From Nocardioides sp. B-3 (GTDB lineage Bacteria > Actinomycetota > Actinomycetes > Propionibacteriales > Nocardioidaceae): a stretch of DNA of 64,000 nucleotides. Location: the NCBI RefSeq assembly GCF_024703895.1, contig NZ_CP087968.1, forward strand, positions 2,170,001-2,234,000, read 5' to 3'. The position numbers and the translations under genes were made by a program. The notes below the pieces were generated by a model. The model ran no database searches. It was not told the origin of the DNA and worked only from the letters and a program-made list of their open reading frames with translations. Shown here one piece after another: positions 46,359 to 56,138 of this stretch (position 1 is the stretch's first letter; each line of letters opens with the position of its first letter).

Positions 46359-47697
46359 ATGACGATCGACATCCGCGCCAAGCTCGCCGAGGTCCTCCCC
46401 GGCCTTCGTTCCGACCTCGAGGACTCGGTCCGCATCGAGTCCGTCAGCGCCGACCCGGCTCGCGCCGGTGAGGTCGAGCGCAGCGCCGAGCTGACCGAGT
46501 CACTGTTCAAGGCCGAGGCCTTCGAGACCGAGATCGTGCGCGCCTTCGACGGCGCCCCGCCGGCGGTCATCGCCAAGAAGGCCGGACCCGAGGGCGCGCC
46601 CACCGTGCTGCTCTACGCCCACCATGACGTGCAGCCCGAGAACGACCACGCCGACTGGGACTCGCCGCCCCGGGAGCCCACCGAGCGTGGCGACCGCCTC
46701 TACGGCCGCGGTGCCGCCGACGACAAGGCCGGCATCGCCGCCCACCTCGGCGCCGTCCGGATCTTCGGCGACGAGCTGCCCGTCAACCTCGTCATGTTCA
46801 TCGAGGGCGAGGAGGAGGTCGGCTCCGACACCCCGGTCGAGCTGCTCAACACCTACAAGGACCGCCTCGCGGCCGACGTCATCGTGATCGCCGACTCCGG
46901 CAACTGGGACATCGGCGAGCCCGCGCTCACCACCAGCCTGCGCGGCCCGGTCCGGATGGACGTCGAGGTCCGCACGCTCACCCACGCCGTCCACTCCGGC
47001 ATGTGGGGCGGCCTCGTGCCCGACTCGATCATGACGCTCAGCCGGCTCATCGCCAGCCTGCACGACGACGCCGGCAACCTGCTGATCGAGGGCCTGTTCA
47101 GCGGACCCGCGGCCGACGTCGACTACCCTGAGGCCCGCCTCCGTGCGGAGTCCGGTGCCGCCGAGGGCATCGAGTGGATCGGCACCGGCTCGGCCGTCGA
47201 GCGCCTGTGGACCCAGCCCGCGCTGAGCATCACCGGCTTCGACGCCCCCAAGGTCGACGGCGCCTCCAACACCCCGGGTCCCCGCCGCCCGCTGCCGCAT
47301 CAGCCTGCGCGTCGCCCCCGGTGACACCACCGAGAACGCCGTGAAGTGCCTCCGGGCGCACCTCGAGAAGCACGTCCCCCGGGGCGCGACCCTCACCACC
47401 GTCGTCGTCGACACCGGCGAGGCCACCCAGATCGACGCGACCGGTCCGGCGTACGACGCAGCGCGGGCCGCCTTCGCCGAGGCGTGGGACGGCACTGAGC
47501 CGGTCGACATGGGCGTGGGCGGCTCCATCCCGTTCATCGCCGAGTTCCTCGAGGCGTTCCCGCAGGCGAGCGTGCTCGTCACCGGTGTCGAGGACCCCGA
47601 CACGCGCGCCCACGGCGCCAACGAGGGCCTTCACCTCGCCGAGTTCGAGAAGGTCGTCCCGGCCGAGGCCTTCCTGCTCCGCAACCCGGGCGGCTGA
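46359..47697 (+). CDS. M20 family dipeptidase/metallopeptidase, frameshifted
   Basis: Cytosolic two-zinc peptidase of about 446 residues. Metal and catalytic motifs are VLLYAHHDVQPENDHADWDS, LYGRGAADDKAGIAAHLGAV, VMFIEGEEEVGSDTPVELL and, near the end, GVEDPDTRAHGANEGLHLAE. The lid domain contains VRTLTHAVHSGMWGGLVPDS. This is the dipeptidase (CNDP-like) branch. One break near 47277 lies within NTLVPAARCRISLRV. The ATG at 46359 is preferred from its upstream hexamer. The regulator gene starts 23 bases after. Confidence 0.88.
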
Positions 47698-47720
47698 TGG
47701 CCATGACGGTGGGCTGACGA

Positions 47721-48911
47721 GTGCCGCACGCGTTCCCGGACCACCACCGGCGCACGAGGGTGCCCGAGGTGACCGAGCAGCTCGTCCGCACCATCGTCTC
47801 CGAGCACCCGGGCTACGAGGGGACCACGGTCCCGATCGAGGACCTGCGGCGCTCGTGCCACGACAACATTGTCAGCGCCCTCGAGCTTCTCGCGATCGCC
47901 GTCGGTGATGACAAGCCGCCGCCGCCCGAGAGCGTCCTCTACGACGCCGCGCGCGAGACGGGGCACCGTCGGGCCGACCGGGGGCTGCCGCTGGACGAGC
48001 TGCTGCGCTCCTACCGGATGGGCGGCCGGCTCATCTGGGAGGACCTCCTCGGAGAGGCGCTGGCCGACGACCGGCTCGACGCCGACGCCCTGCGCATCAT
48101 CGGCACCCGCCTGTGGCAGGTGATCGACGAGACGTCGGCGCAGGTCGCCCGGGCCTACCACGCGACAGAGCTGCGGATCGTCCGCGCCGACGAGCAACGC
48201 CGTGCCTCCCTGTGGGAGGGCCTGCTGTTCGGGCGCGGGGGCGAACCCGCGTTCGCTCTCGAGGCCTCGCGGATCCTCGACCTCCGGATCGACGGACCGC
48301 TGGCCATCGCCGCGGTGGACCACCCGGACCCGGGTGGCGCTGTGGTCGACGACTCGGCCGAACGCTTGCGAGCAGGCGGCATCACCTCCACCCGGCAGCG
48401 TCGCGCCGACTGCCACGTGGGGTTCATCCAGCTCGCCAACCCTGACCTTGGCCCCACGCTCGACGTCCTGCGTGCCACTGCCGGCATCGCGGTCGGTGTC
48501 TCGTCGGTGGTGCGGGGCATCGGGCGCATCGACGTCGCGTTCCGCGAGGCGCTCACGACCCTGCGCACCATCGAGCCCGACGTCCCGGCCGTCGTGTCCT
48601 ACGACGAACGGCTGCCCGACGCCCTGCTGCTCGGCTCGCCCCGGGTCGCCCAGCGCCTCGTCAGCGTGTGGCTCGGCGCCGTGCTCGCCCTTCCCGTCGG
48701 CGAGCACACCGCACTGCTGGAGACCCCGGAGACTCGGGTCGCGTGCGGCGGCTCCGCGACGCGTACGGCGGAGCGCCTGCCCTGCCACCGCAACACGGTG
48801 CTCAACCGGGTCCGCCGGGTGGCCGAGCTGACAGGGCTGCCCCCGGGCGAGGACCCGCCGCCCATGGAGCTCGCGCTCGCCCTGCGAGCGTGGCGTCTGA
48901 CCCACACCTGA
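47721..48911 (+). CDS. PucR-like transcriptional regulator
   Basis: A 396-residue intact frame of the PucR/CdaR type. The N-terminal helical part (ELLAIAVGDDKPPPPESVLY, DRGLPLDELLRSYRMGGRLI) is followed by a GGDEF-like/CdaR middle domain and a C-terminal HTH_30 (TRTAERLPCHRNTVLNRVRR, VAELTGLPPGED). PucR proteins often control purine or organic-acid catabolism. Its position before a molybdenum hydroxylase pair suggests it regulates that pair, but no operator is evident. Confidence 0.8.
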   Translation: MPHAFPDHHRRTRVPEVTEQLVRTIVSEHPGYEGTTVPIEDLRRSCHDNIVSALELLAIAVGDDKPPPPESVLYDAARETGHRRADRGLPLDELLRSYRMGGRLIWEDLLGEALADDRLDADALRIIGTRLWQVIDETSAQVARAYHATELRIVRADEQRRASLWEGLLFGRGGEPAFALEASRILDLRIDGPLAIAAVDHPDPGGAVVDDSAERLRAGGITSTRQRRADCHVGFIQLANPDLGPTLDVLRATAGIAVGVSSVVRGIGRIDVAFREALTTLRTIEPDVPAVVSYDERLPDALLLGSPRVAQRLVSVWLGAVLALPVGEHTALLETPETRVACGGSATRTAERLPCHRNTVLNRVRRVAELTGLPPGEDPPPMELALALRAWRLTHT

Positions 48912-49074
48912 GCGCCCGTTGGGCGGACTGCACAACCTGCGGGGTCGAATGTGAGGCGATCGGCGCATGGCGCCAGCCTGTGACGGGTGACACAGTAGGC
49001 GGGTCGGGGGAGGCAAGTCACCCATCGGGACCTCGTCGCACGGGTCCGCGGTGGTCCGCGAAAGGACACCCCCC

Positions 49075-51400
49075 ATGCCCGATCACTCCCCTCGGCTCGT
49101 CCCTCTCGACCACGCCGTGCCCCGGCGACGCTTCCTCGGCTACGTCATCGGCGGTGCGACGCTGGTCGCGGCCGCGGACCTCGGCCTGCTCAGCGAGCGG
49201 GCCGCTGCGGTCATCCCGACGACGCCCCAGCCGGCCGAGCTCTACGACCTCAACGACGCATTGACCGACGCCGCGCGGCCGACGGCCAACCTGATCACCG
49301 TCCAGATCAACGAGGACGGCACGGCCTCCTTCGCGTTGCCACGCGCCGAGGTGGGTCAGGGCATCACGACCTCGAGCGCGATGCTCATCGCCGAGGAGCT
49401 CGACCTGCCGCTCGACAAGGTGGTCGTCACCCTCGCGCCTGCGCGGCCCGAGCTGCTCTTCAACCAGCTCACGGGCGGCTCCAACACCACGATTGCCACC
49501 TACACACCGATCCGGGTCGCGGCCGCGGTCGCGAAGGCCGCACTCCTCGAGGCCGCCGCGATCGTGCTCGGCGACACCGTGGCCAGCCCGGTCGCGAAGG
49601 GTGGGGTCATCTCGGCGCCCGACGGCTCGTCGGTGACCTATGGCGAGCTCGCCGTCCGTGCCGCCAGCAGCACCACCAGAGCGGTCGAGGTCGAGCTCAA
49701 GTCGGCCGCGGAGTTCACCGTCATCGGCACCCCGCAGAACCGTGTCGACGCGCTCGCCGCCGTCACCGGCACCAAGGACTTCACCACCGACCTCCCGGGT
49801 TGACAACGCGCTGCCGACGATGGTCTGCCGGGCGCCCACGCTGAACGGAACGGCGACCGGGATCCGCAACGAGGCGGCCGTCAAGGCCATGCCGGGCGTG
49901 ACCCACGTGGCCCTGCTCGACTTCGGCGTCGCCGTACGCGCCCGCACGTTCGGCCAGTGCATCGACGCGGTCAGGGCGTTGGACGTCGTGTGGGCTCCCG
50001 GGCCGGTGGCCGGGGAGAGCGACGCGACGATCCCGGGCAAGGTGCGCGCCGCCCAGCTCCCCATGCCGGCGCTGCCGACCAACCCGCTGATCCAGACGGT
50101 CACCGGCGACTTCGTCTTCTACTTCCGCAGCAACTCCCCGATGGACACCAACAGCGCCATCGCCGACGTCCGGGCCGACTCCGCCACTGTCTGGGCCGGG
50201 CTCAAGTCGCCGATCGTCGCCCAGCAGCGCATCGCCGAGGCGCTCGGCATGGCCGAGGGCCGGGTCAAGGTCAACGTCGTCACCGCCGGTGGCTCGTTCC
50301 GGCCGCCGGCTGTTCTTCGACGGGGCGCTCGAGGCGGCCCGCATCTCGCAGGCGATGGGCCAGCCGGTCAAGCTCATGTGGCACCGCGCCGACGACGCCC
50401 GCGCCGGTCGCGCCCACCCGCTCGGCACCTGCCGGGTGCAGGCGACCTGTCTCGGTGGCGAGGTGCTGACCTTCAACCAGTCGCTGACCTGCGTGGAGAC
50501 CGACTACCGCCACGGCCTCGGTGAGCTGCTCACCGCGCGCGGCTCCGACCTCCCCGGCGGCCTCGGCAACCGGGGCTTCGCGCAGACGATCTTCGCCCTG
50601 ACCCGGGGAGATCCCCTACAACTTCGGGGAGGTCACCCAGACCGTGCTCGAGGTCGACGAGCGCTTCAACACCGGCTCCATGCGCAACATCTACTCACCC
50701 GACGTCCGGGTGGCCGCCGAGCTGGTCGTCGACCAGCTCGCCGCGCGCATGAAGATGGATCCGCTGGCCTTCCGGCTCAAGTTCGAGCGCAACGCCCGGC
50801 TGCGCGCGGTGCTGCAGAAGGTCGCTGCTGCCGGCGAGTGGGGTCGGGCGATGGCACCCGGTACGGCGCAGGGCATCGCCATCCACAAGGAGTACAAGGG
50901 CGTCTCGGCGTGCGTGGTCGAGATCGACACCCGGCCCGCGACCGTGAACCGCTCGATCCCCAACGCCGTGACCGGACCACGGGTGACCCGCGTGACCTAC
51001 GCGATCGATGCCGGCCGCGTGGTCAACCCGCGTGGCCTCGAGGCCCAGATGCAGGGTGGCATCAACGACGGCATCGCGCTCGCGCTGACCTCGAGCCTGC
51101 ACCTGCGCGACGGCCACTTCCTTGAGGCGAGCTGGGACAACTACTTCTACACCCGCCAGTGGAACACCCCGCCGCGCGTCGACGTGATCGTGATGCCGTC
51201 CGACTCCGAGCAGCCCGGTGGCGCGGGGGAGGCGGGCGTCGCGGCGACCTTCGCGGCCGTGGCCTGTGCCTACGCCCGAGCCACCGGCACGATGCCGACC
51301 TCCTTCCCCGATCAACCACGACACCCTGTCCTTCGAGCCGAAGCCGTTCATCCCCCCGATCCCGCAATCGCCGACCAACGGCCTCCAGCTCGCCCGGTGA
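49075..51400 (+). CDS. Molybdopterin-binding subunit of an IorB/XDH-type hydroxylase, frameshifted
   Basis: Large catalytic subunit, about 774 residues, resembling isoquinoline 1-oxidoreductase beta and aldehyde/xanthine oxidoreductases. It has a Tat signal (PRRRFLGYVIGGATLVAAAD), then SFALPRAEVGQGITTSSAML, LLFNQLTGGSNTTIATYTPI, SPIVAQQRIAEALGMAEGRV and VNVVTAGGSFGRRLFFDGAL (MoCo loop). Later blocks are EIPYNFGE, VTYAIDAGRVVNPRGLEAQM and QPGGAGEAGVAATFAAVACA with the catalytic glutamate in the GEAG segment. Breaks lie near 49798, 50301, 50608 and 51309. The 2Fe-2S subunit follows 12 bases on. Probably periplasmic; substrate unknown. Confidence 0.82.
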
Positions 51401-51412
51401 GGAGACCCACCC

Positions 51413-51907
51413 ATGCCTGAACAGACCTTCATCCTCAACGGCGAGTCCGTGACCGTCGACGTCGAGGACGACGTGCGCCTGCTCTGGGTGCTGCGCGACG
51501 TCCCGGGCGTCACCGGACCCAAGTACGGCTGCAGCATCAACGTGTGCAAGGCCTGCACCTCGCACATCAACGGTCGTGCCTTCAACCCGTGCGCCGTGCC
51601 GGTGGGCGACCTCCAGCCCGGCGACAAGGTGACCACGATCGAGGGCCTCCCCGAGGAGGTCCCGGCAGTCAAGCGCGGCCAGAACGGTCTGCACCCCATG
51701 CAGGAGGCGTGGTTGGCCCGCGACGTCCCGCAGTGCGGCTATTGCCAGCCCGGCCAGATCATGGCGGCCGTCGCGCTCGTCAACAAGACCAAGCGCGAGG
51801 GCAGGACGATCACCGACGCCGACCTCGACACGATCCGCAACATCTGCCGCTGCGGCACCTACACGCGCATCCGGGCGGCGATCCGTGACGGCGCGACGAA
51901 GATGTGA
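51413..51907 (+). CDS. (2Fe-2S) subunit of the molybdenum hydroxylase (IorA-like)
   Basis: A 164-residue intact protein. The N-terminal plant-type cluster is held by GPKYGCSINVCKACTSHING plus FNPC; the C-terminal cluster by VPQCGYCQPGQIMAAVALVN and TIRNICRCGTYTRIRAAIRD. Electrons pass from the MoCo subunit through these clusters to an acceptor. GGAGACCC lies before the ATG, 12 bases after the large-subunit stop. There is no FAD subunit or XdhC maturation factor nearby, which fits the IorAB rather than xanthine dehydrogenase layout. Confidence 0.9.
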   Translation: MPEQTFILNGESVTVDVEDDVRLLWVLRDVPGVTGPKYGCSINVCKACTSHINGRAFNPCAVPVGDLQPGDKVTTIEGLPEEVPAVKRGQNGLHPMQEAWLARDVPQCGYCQPGQIMAAVALVNKTKREGRTITDADLDTIRNICRCGTYTRIRAAIRDGATKM

Positions 51908-51969
51908 CGCCGTCGAGGGCGACCAGTCCACGCCGACCGGTCGATTCGGGGTCACGGCCAGCCCGGCCG

Positions 51970-51975
51970 TAGACT
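51970..51975 (+). promoter_or_regulatory. Candidate leaderless -10 hexamer for purF
   Basis: TAGACT, 7 nt before GTG 51983. This supports 51983 rather than the TTG at 52024 as the true start, provided one C is missing from the CCCCCC run at 51993-51998. Confidence 0.45.
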
Positions 51976-51982
51976 GCAGCCC

Positions 51983-53494
51983 GTGCCCTACGCCCCCCGC
52001 ACCGCAAGGGCGGCGACGGCCGTTTGACCGCGGCCATCGACCCCCACGACCGGGGCCCGCAGGACGCCTGCGGCGTCTTCGGTGTGTGGGCGCCCGGTGA
52101 AGACGTCGCCAAGCTGAGCTACTTCGGCCTCTACGCGCTGCAGCACCGCGGCCGGGAGTCGGCCGGCATCGCGGTCAGCAACGGCCGCCAGATCCCGGTC
52201 TACAAGGACATGGGCCCGGTCTCGCAGGTGTTCGACGAGTCGACGCTGGAGTCGCTGAAGGGCCACCGGCCGTCGGCCACGCCCGCTACTCCACCACCGG
52301 TGCCAGCACTGGCACAACGCCCAGCCGACCTTCCACCCCACGGCGACGGGGTCCATCGCGCTCGCGCACAACGGCAACCTGATCAACACCGCCGACCTCG
52401 CCGAGATGATCAAGGACGACGACCACCTCGACATCCGGATGCCTCCGGCGAGCACCAACGACACCTCGGTCGTCACGCAGCTGCTGGCCCACCACCCCGG
52501 CCAGACCGTCGAGGAGCGCGCCGTCGACCTGCTGCCCAAGATCCGGGGTGCCTACTCCTTCGTCTGGATGGACGAGCACACCTTGTACGCCGCACGCGAC
52601 CCGCAAGGGATCCGACCGCTCGTCCCGGGCCGGCTCGAGCGGGGCTGGGTCGTCGCCTCGGAGACGGCCGCACTCGACATCGTCGGCGCGTCCTTCATCC
52701 GGGAGATCGAGCCGGGTGAGCTGATCGCGATCGACGAGGACGGCCTGCGCACGCAGCGGTTCGCCGAGGCGGCCCCGAAGCACTGCCTGTTCGAGTTCGT
52801 CTACCTCGCGCGCCCCGACACCATGATGACCGGCAAGCGCGTCCACAGCGTGCGGGTCGAGATCGGCCGCCGCCCGGCCAAGGCGTTCCCCGCCGACGCC
52901 GACCTCGTCATCCCCACCCCCGAGTCGGGCACCCCGTCCGCCATCGGCTACGCCGAGGCCTCGGGCATCCCGTACGGCGTGGGGCTGGTCAAGAACTCCT
53001 ACGTCGGTCGCACCTTCATCCAACCGAGCGAGACCATCCGCCAGCTCGGCATCCGACTCAAGCTCAACCCGCTGCGCGACGTGATCGAGGGCAAGCGTCT
53101 CGTTGTCGTCGACGACTCGATCGTGCGTGGCAACACCCAGCGTGCCCTGGTCCGCATGCTGCGCGAAGCGGGCGCCCTCGAGGTGCACGTCCGCATCGCG
53201 TCCCCGCCGGTGAAGTGGCCGTGCTTCTACGGCATCGACTTCGCCACGCGCGCGGAGCTGGTCGCCAACGGCCTGACGAACGACGAGATCTGCCGGTCCA
53301 TCGATGCCGACTCCCCGGGCTACATCGATCTCGACGACCTGATCGAGGCGACCGCGGTCGCCAAGGATGATCTGTGCCGCGCGTGCTTCGACGGCGTCTA
53401 CCCGATCGAGCTGCCGGACGCCGACCGCCCGGGCAAGCACCTCCTCGAGATGCCGGCCAACGCGACGGCGCTGTCAGTCCTCAACAACCCCTGA
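51983..53494 (+). CDS. purF: Amidophosphoribosyltransferase, frameshifted
   Basis: Transfers glutamine ammonia to PRPP, the committed step of purine synthesis; about 504 residues. After a short propeptide (GGDGRLTAAIDPHDRGPQDA) the nucleophile cysteine follows (CGVFGVWAPGEDVAKLSYFG), then LYALQHRGRESAGIAVSNGR and STTGAS, WHNAQPTF and ALAHNGNLINTADLAE. The PRTase half has YVGRTFIQPSETIRQLGIRL, the PRPP loop VVVDDSIVRGNTQRALVRML and the cysteines near KDDLCRACFDGVYP. Breaks are near 51995, 52272 and 52309. GTG 51983 is preferred; TTG 52024 is the alternative. purM follows. Confidence 0.93.
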
Positions 53495-53510
53495 CCCCGG
53501 AGAAGACGAC

Positions 53511-54569
53511 GTGACCCAGCCCGAAGGCGCCTACGCGGCCGCCGGTGTCTCCATCGAGGCGGCCGACCGAGCCATCGACCTGATGAAGGGCTGGGTCGAG
53601 AAGGCGCGTCGCCCCGAGATGATCGGCGGGCTCGGCGGCTTCGCCGGCCTCTTCGACGCGAGTGCGCTCACGAAGTACGCCCACCCGCTGCTCGCGACCT
53701 CCACCGACGGCGTCGGCACCAAGGTGGCGATCGCGCAGCAGATGGACGTCCACGACACCATCGGCTTCGACCTCGTCGGCATGGTCGTCGACGACCTCGT
53801 CGTCTGCGGCGCCGAGCCGCTCTTCATGACCGACTACATCGCCACCGGCCGGGGTCGTGCCCGAGCGGATCGCGGCGATCGTCAAGGGCATTGCCGAGGC
53901 GTGCGTGGTCGCCGGGTGTGCGCTCATCGGCGGCGAGACCGCCGAGCACCCCGGACTCCTCGACCCCGACGAGTACGACGTCGCGGGGGCCGCCACCGGC
54001 GTCGTGGAGGCCGACAACCTGCTCGGCCCCGGCCGCGTCCGCGCAGGCGACGTGGTGCTCGCCATGGGCTCCAGCGGGCTGCACTCCAACGGCTACTCCC
54101 CGGTCCGCCACGTGCTGCTGAACACGGCCGGCTGGGCGCTGGACAAGGACGTCGACGTCCTCGGTCGCACCCCCGGGCGAGGAGCTCCTCGAGCCGACCC
54201 GCATCTATGCCAAGGCCTGCACGGACCTCGCGGCCGCCGGCGGCGTGCACGCGATGTCCCACGTGACCGGCGGCGGCCCGGCGGCCAATCTCGAGCGGGT
54301 CATGCCGGTCGAGCTCGGCGCGACCCCCGGACCGCGGCTCCCGGGCCCTCCCGCCGGTGTTCTCACTGGTCGCGGAGGTCGGCGGCGTCTCCCGCGCCGA
54401 CACGGAGGCCACGCTCAACTGTGGCGTCGGGATGGTGGCCATGCTGGATGCCGATTCCGTCGACTCGGCGGTCGAGCTGCTGGCCGGGCACGGCATCCCC
54501 GCGTGGGTCGCGGGCGAGGTCAGCGAGGGCGGCGAGGGCCGCGTCACGCTCACCGGCGACCACCGCTGA
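53511..54569 (+). CDS. purM: AIR synthetase, frameshifted
   Basis: Closes the imidazole ring of FGAM to AIR, step 5 of purine synthesis; about 353 residues. Blocks are [100 protein letters not shown] and [20 protein letters not shown]. Near the end is [20 protein letters not shown]. Breaks are near 53856, 54173 and 54330. The GTG at 53511 has GGAGAAG upstream and lies 16 bases after purF, so the two are in one operon. Confidence 0.94.
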
Positions 54570-54714
54570 CCGGATTCACGGCCTTTCTCGGCGTTTCACA
54601 CGCCCCGGCGTGCGGGAACACCCGGGGAGCAGGTAGCGTTGTACCCACGAGAAATTCTTATGGACAGCCCGGGTGCCTTCGTTGCCCCGGCCGATTTGCG
54701 AGGGGGCTGACCCT

Positions 54715-54900
54715 ATGGGGCGCGGCCGAGCTAAAGCCAAGCAGACGAAGGTCGCACGCGACCTGAAGTACCGCACTCACGAGACGGACTTCGGTGCGCT
54801 CGCCAGCGAGCTGCACGGCGACAGTGGCAAGCAGGATGACCGGGTCGATCCTGAAGTCCTCGAGAAGTGGTCCGACGTCATCGAGCCGTCACGCGACTGA
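54715..54900 (+). CDS. DUF3073 protein
   Basis: A 61-residue intact protein: MGRGRAKAKQTKVARDLKYR, then THETDFGALASELHGD, ending EKWSDVIEPSRD. It matches the small basic-to-acidic DUF3073 family found next to purM across actinobacteria; function unknown. GAGGGGG precedes the ATG. The 145 bases between purM and this gene hold no gene; they contain a short AT-richer stretch (AGAAATTCTTA, near 54650) that could be a promoter. Confidence 0.88.
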   Translation: MGRGRAKAKQTKVARDLKYRTHETDFGALASELHGDSGKQDDRVDPEVLEKWSDVIEPSRD

Positions 54901-54920
54901 CGTCGCACACCGACGCGTGA

Positions 54921-54964
54921 GCGTCAACCGGACGGCGCGAGTCGTCGCACCATCCGGTTGACGC
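54921..54964. terminator. Long bidirectional terminator hairpin
   Basis: 20-base arms (54921-54940 and 54945-54964) complementary at 18 of 20 positions around a 4-base loop, between the convergent DUF3073 and Leu/Val dehydrogenase genes. Confidence 0.75.
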
Positions 54965-54970
54965 CTGCCG

Positions 54971-56045
54971 TCAGGGCAGCCACACCCCGCGCAAGCGACC
55001 CACGTCGCGCATGCGGCGCTCGGCGAGCCGATCGGCGGCGATCGCCGGCGGCACGCCATCGGTGCGGGCCAGCTCGAACACCGAGCGCGTGGTCTCGAAG
55101 ATGCCGCTCGCGCGCTGTTCGGCGCGCTCGAACGAGAAGCCCTCGAGCTCGTCGGCGACCCGGATCAGGCCGCCGGAGTTCACGCAGTAGTCGGGGGCGT
55201 AGAGGATGCCGCGGTCCTCGAGCTGCTTCTCGACGCCCGGGTGGGCGAGCTGGTTGTTGGCCGCACCACAGACGATCTTCGCGCTGAGCACGTCGACGAC
55301 CTCATCGGTCAGGGCACCGCCGAGTGCGCAGGGGGCGTAGACGTCGAGCGCTGACGCGACGAGCGCGTCGGTGTCGGCGACCGCCTGCACCTGCGGGAAC
55401 TCGTCGCGCACGGCGTCGATCGAGGGCTGGTGCACGTCGGTGACGACGACGGTGGCGCCGTCCTCGACCGGGTGGCGCACGAGGTGGCGACCGACCTTGC
55501 CGACGCCGGCGACACCGACGGTGCGACCCGCCAGCGTCGGGGGAGCCCCAGACCTGCTCGGCGGCCGCGCGCATGCCCCGGAACACGCCGTACGCCGTCA
55601 GCACCGAGCTGTCCCCGGCGCCGCCGTGCGCCACGGTGCGGCCGGTGACGTAGGAGCACTCGCGCGCGATGTCGTCCATGTCCAAGGAGTTCGTGCCCAC
55701 GTCGCACGCCGTGTAGTAGCGACCGTTCAGCGACTGGACGAAGCGGCCGTACGCGCGCAGCAGTCCCTCGGTCTTGAGCGTGGCCGGGTCGCCGATGATG
55801 ACCGCCTTGCCGCCACCGAGGTCGAGGCCGGCGAGCGCGGCCTTGTAGGACATGCCGCGCGAGAGGTTGAGGACGTCCTCGATCGCGGCGTCGGTGGACG
55901 CATAGGGGTAGAAGCGGGTGCCGCCGAGAGCGGGTCCCAGTGCGGTGGAGTGGATGGCGATGATCGCCCGGAGGCCGGTCGCCTCGTCGTTGGCGAAGAC
56001 CACCTGCTCGTGTTCGTGGCCGAGCTCGAAGACGTCTACAGACAT
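54971..56045 (-). CDS. vdh: Leucine/valine (Glu/Leu/Phe/Val) dehydrogenase, frameshifted
   Basis: NAD-dependent oxidative deamination of branched-chain amino acids. About 358 residues. The catalytic domain has [40 protein letters not shown] (catalytic lysine) and [20 protein letters not shown]. The NAD domain shows [16 protein letters not shown] and, later, [20 protein letters not shown] and [20 protein letters not shown]. An extra base near 55547 breaks the frame before [12 protein letters not shown]. Whether leucine, valine or phenylalanine is preferred cannot be told. Purine genes, DUF3073 and this gene form an arrangement familiar from actinobacteria. Confidence 0.88.
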
Positions 56046-56138
56046 GGGTGCTTGTCCTTGTGTGTGAAGGTGCGGCCGCGGGGTGTGCGACCTCATTTCG
56101 GTGACCACTGGGGTGTAGTGGTCGCCGTCACACCAAGG

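Noticed and set aside
45126..47324. A continuous 732-codon reading frame spanning GNAT, the ligase remnant, the antisense amidohydrolase remnant and most of the M20 gene
   Set aside because: The similarities change abruptly along it, and the part between about 45924 and 46340 matches other frames or strands. It is open by chance in GC-rich DNA plus an indel at the true GNAT stop.
48912..49074. Possible tRNA in the gap after the PucR-like gene (GGGTCGAATG resembles a T-loop)
   Set aside because: No acceptor stem or anticodon arm can be built around it.
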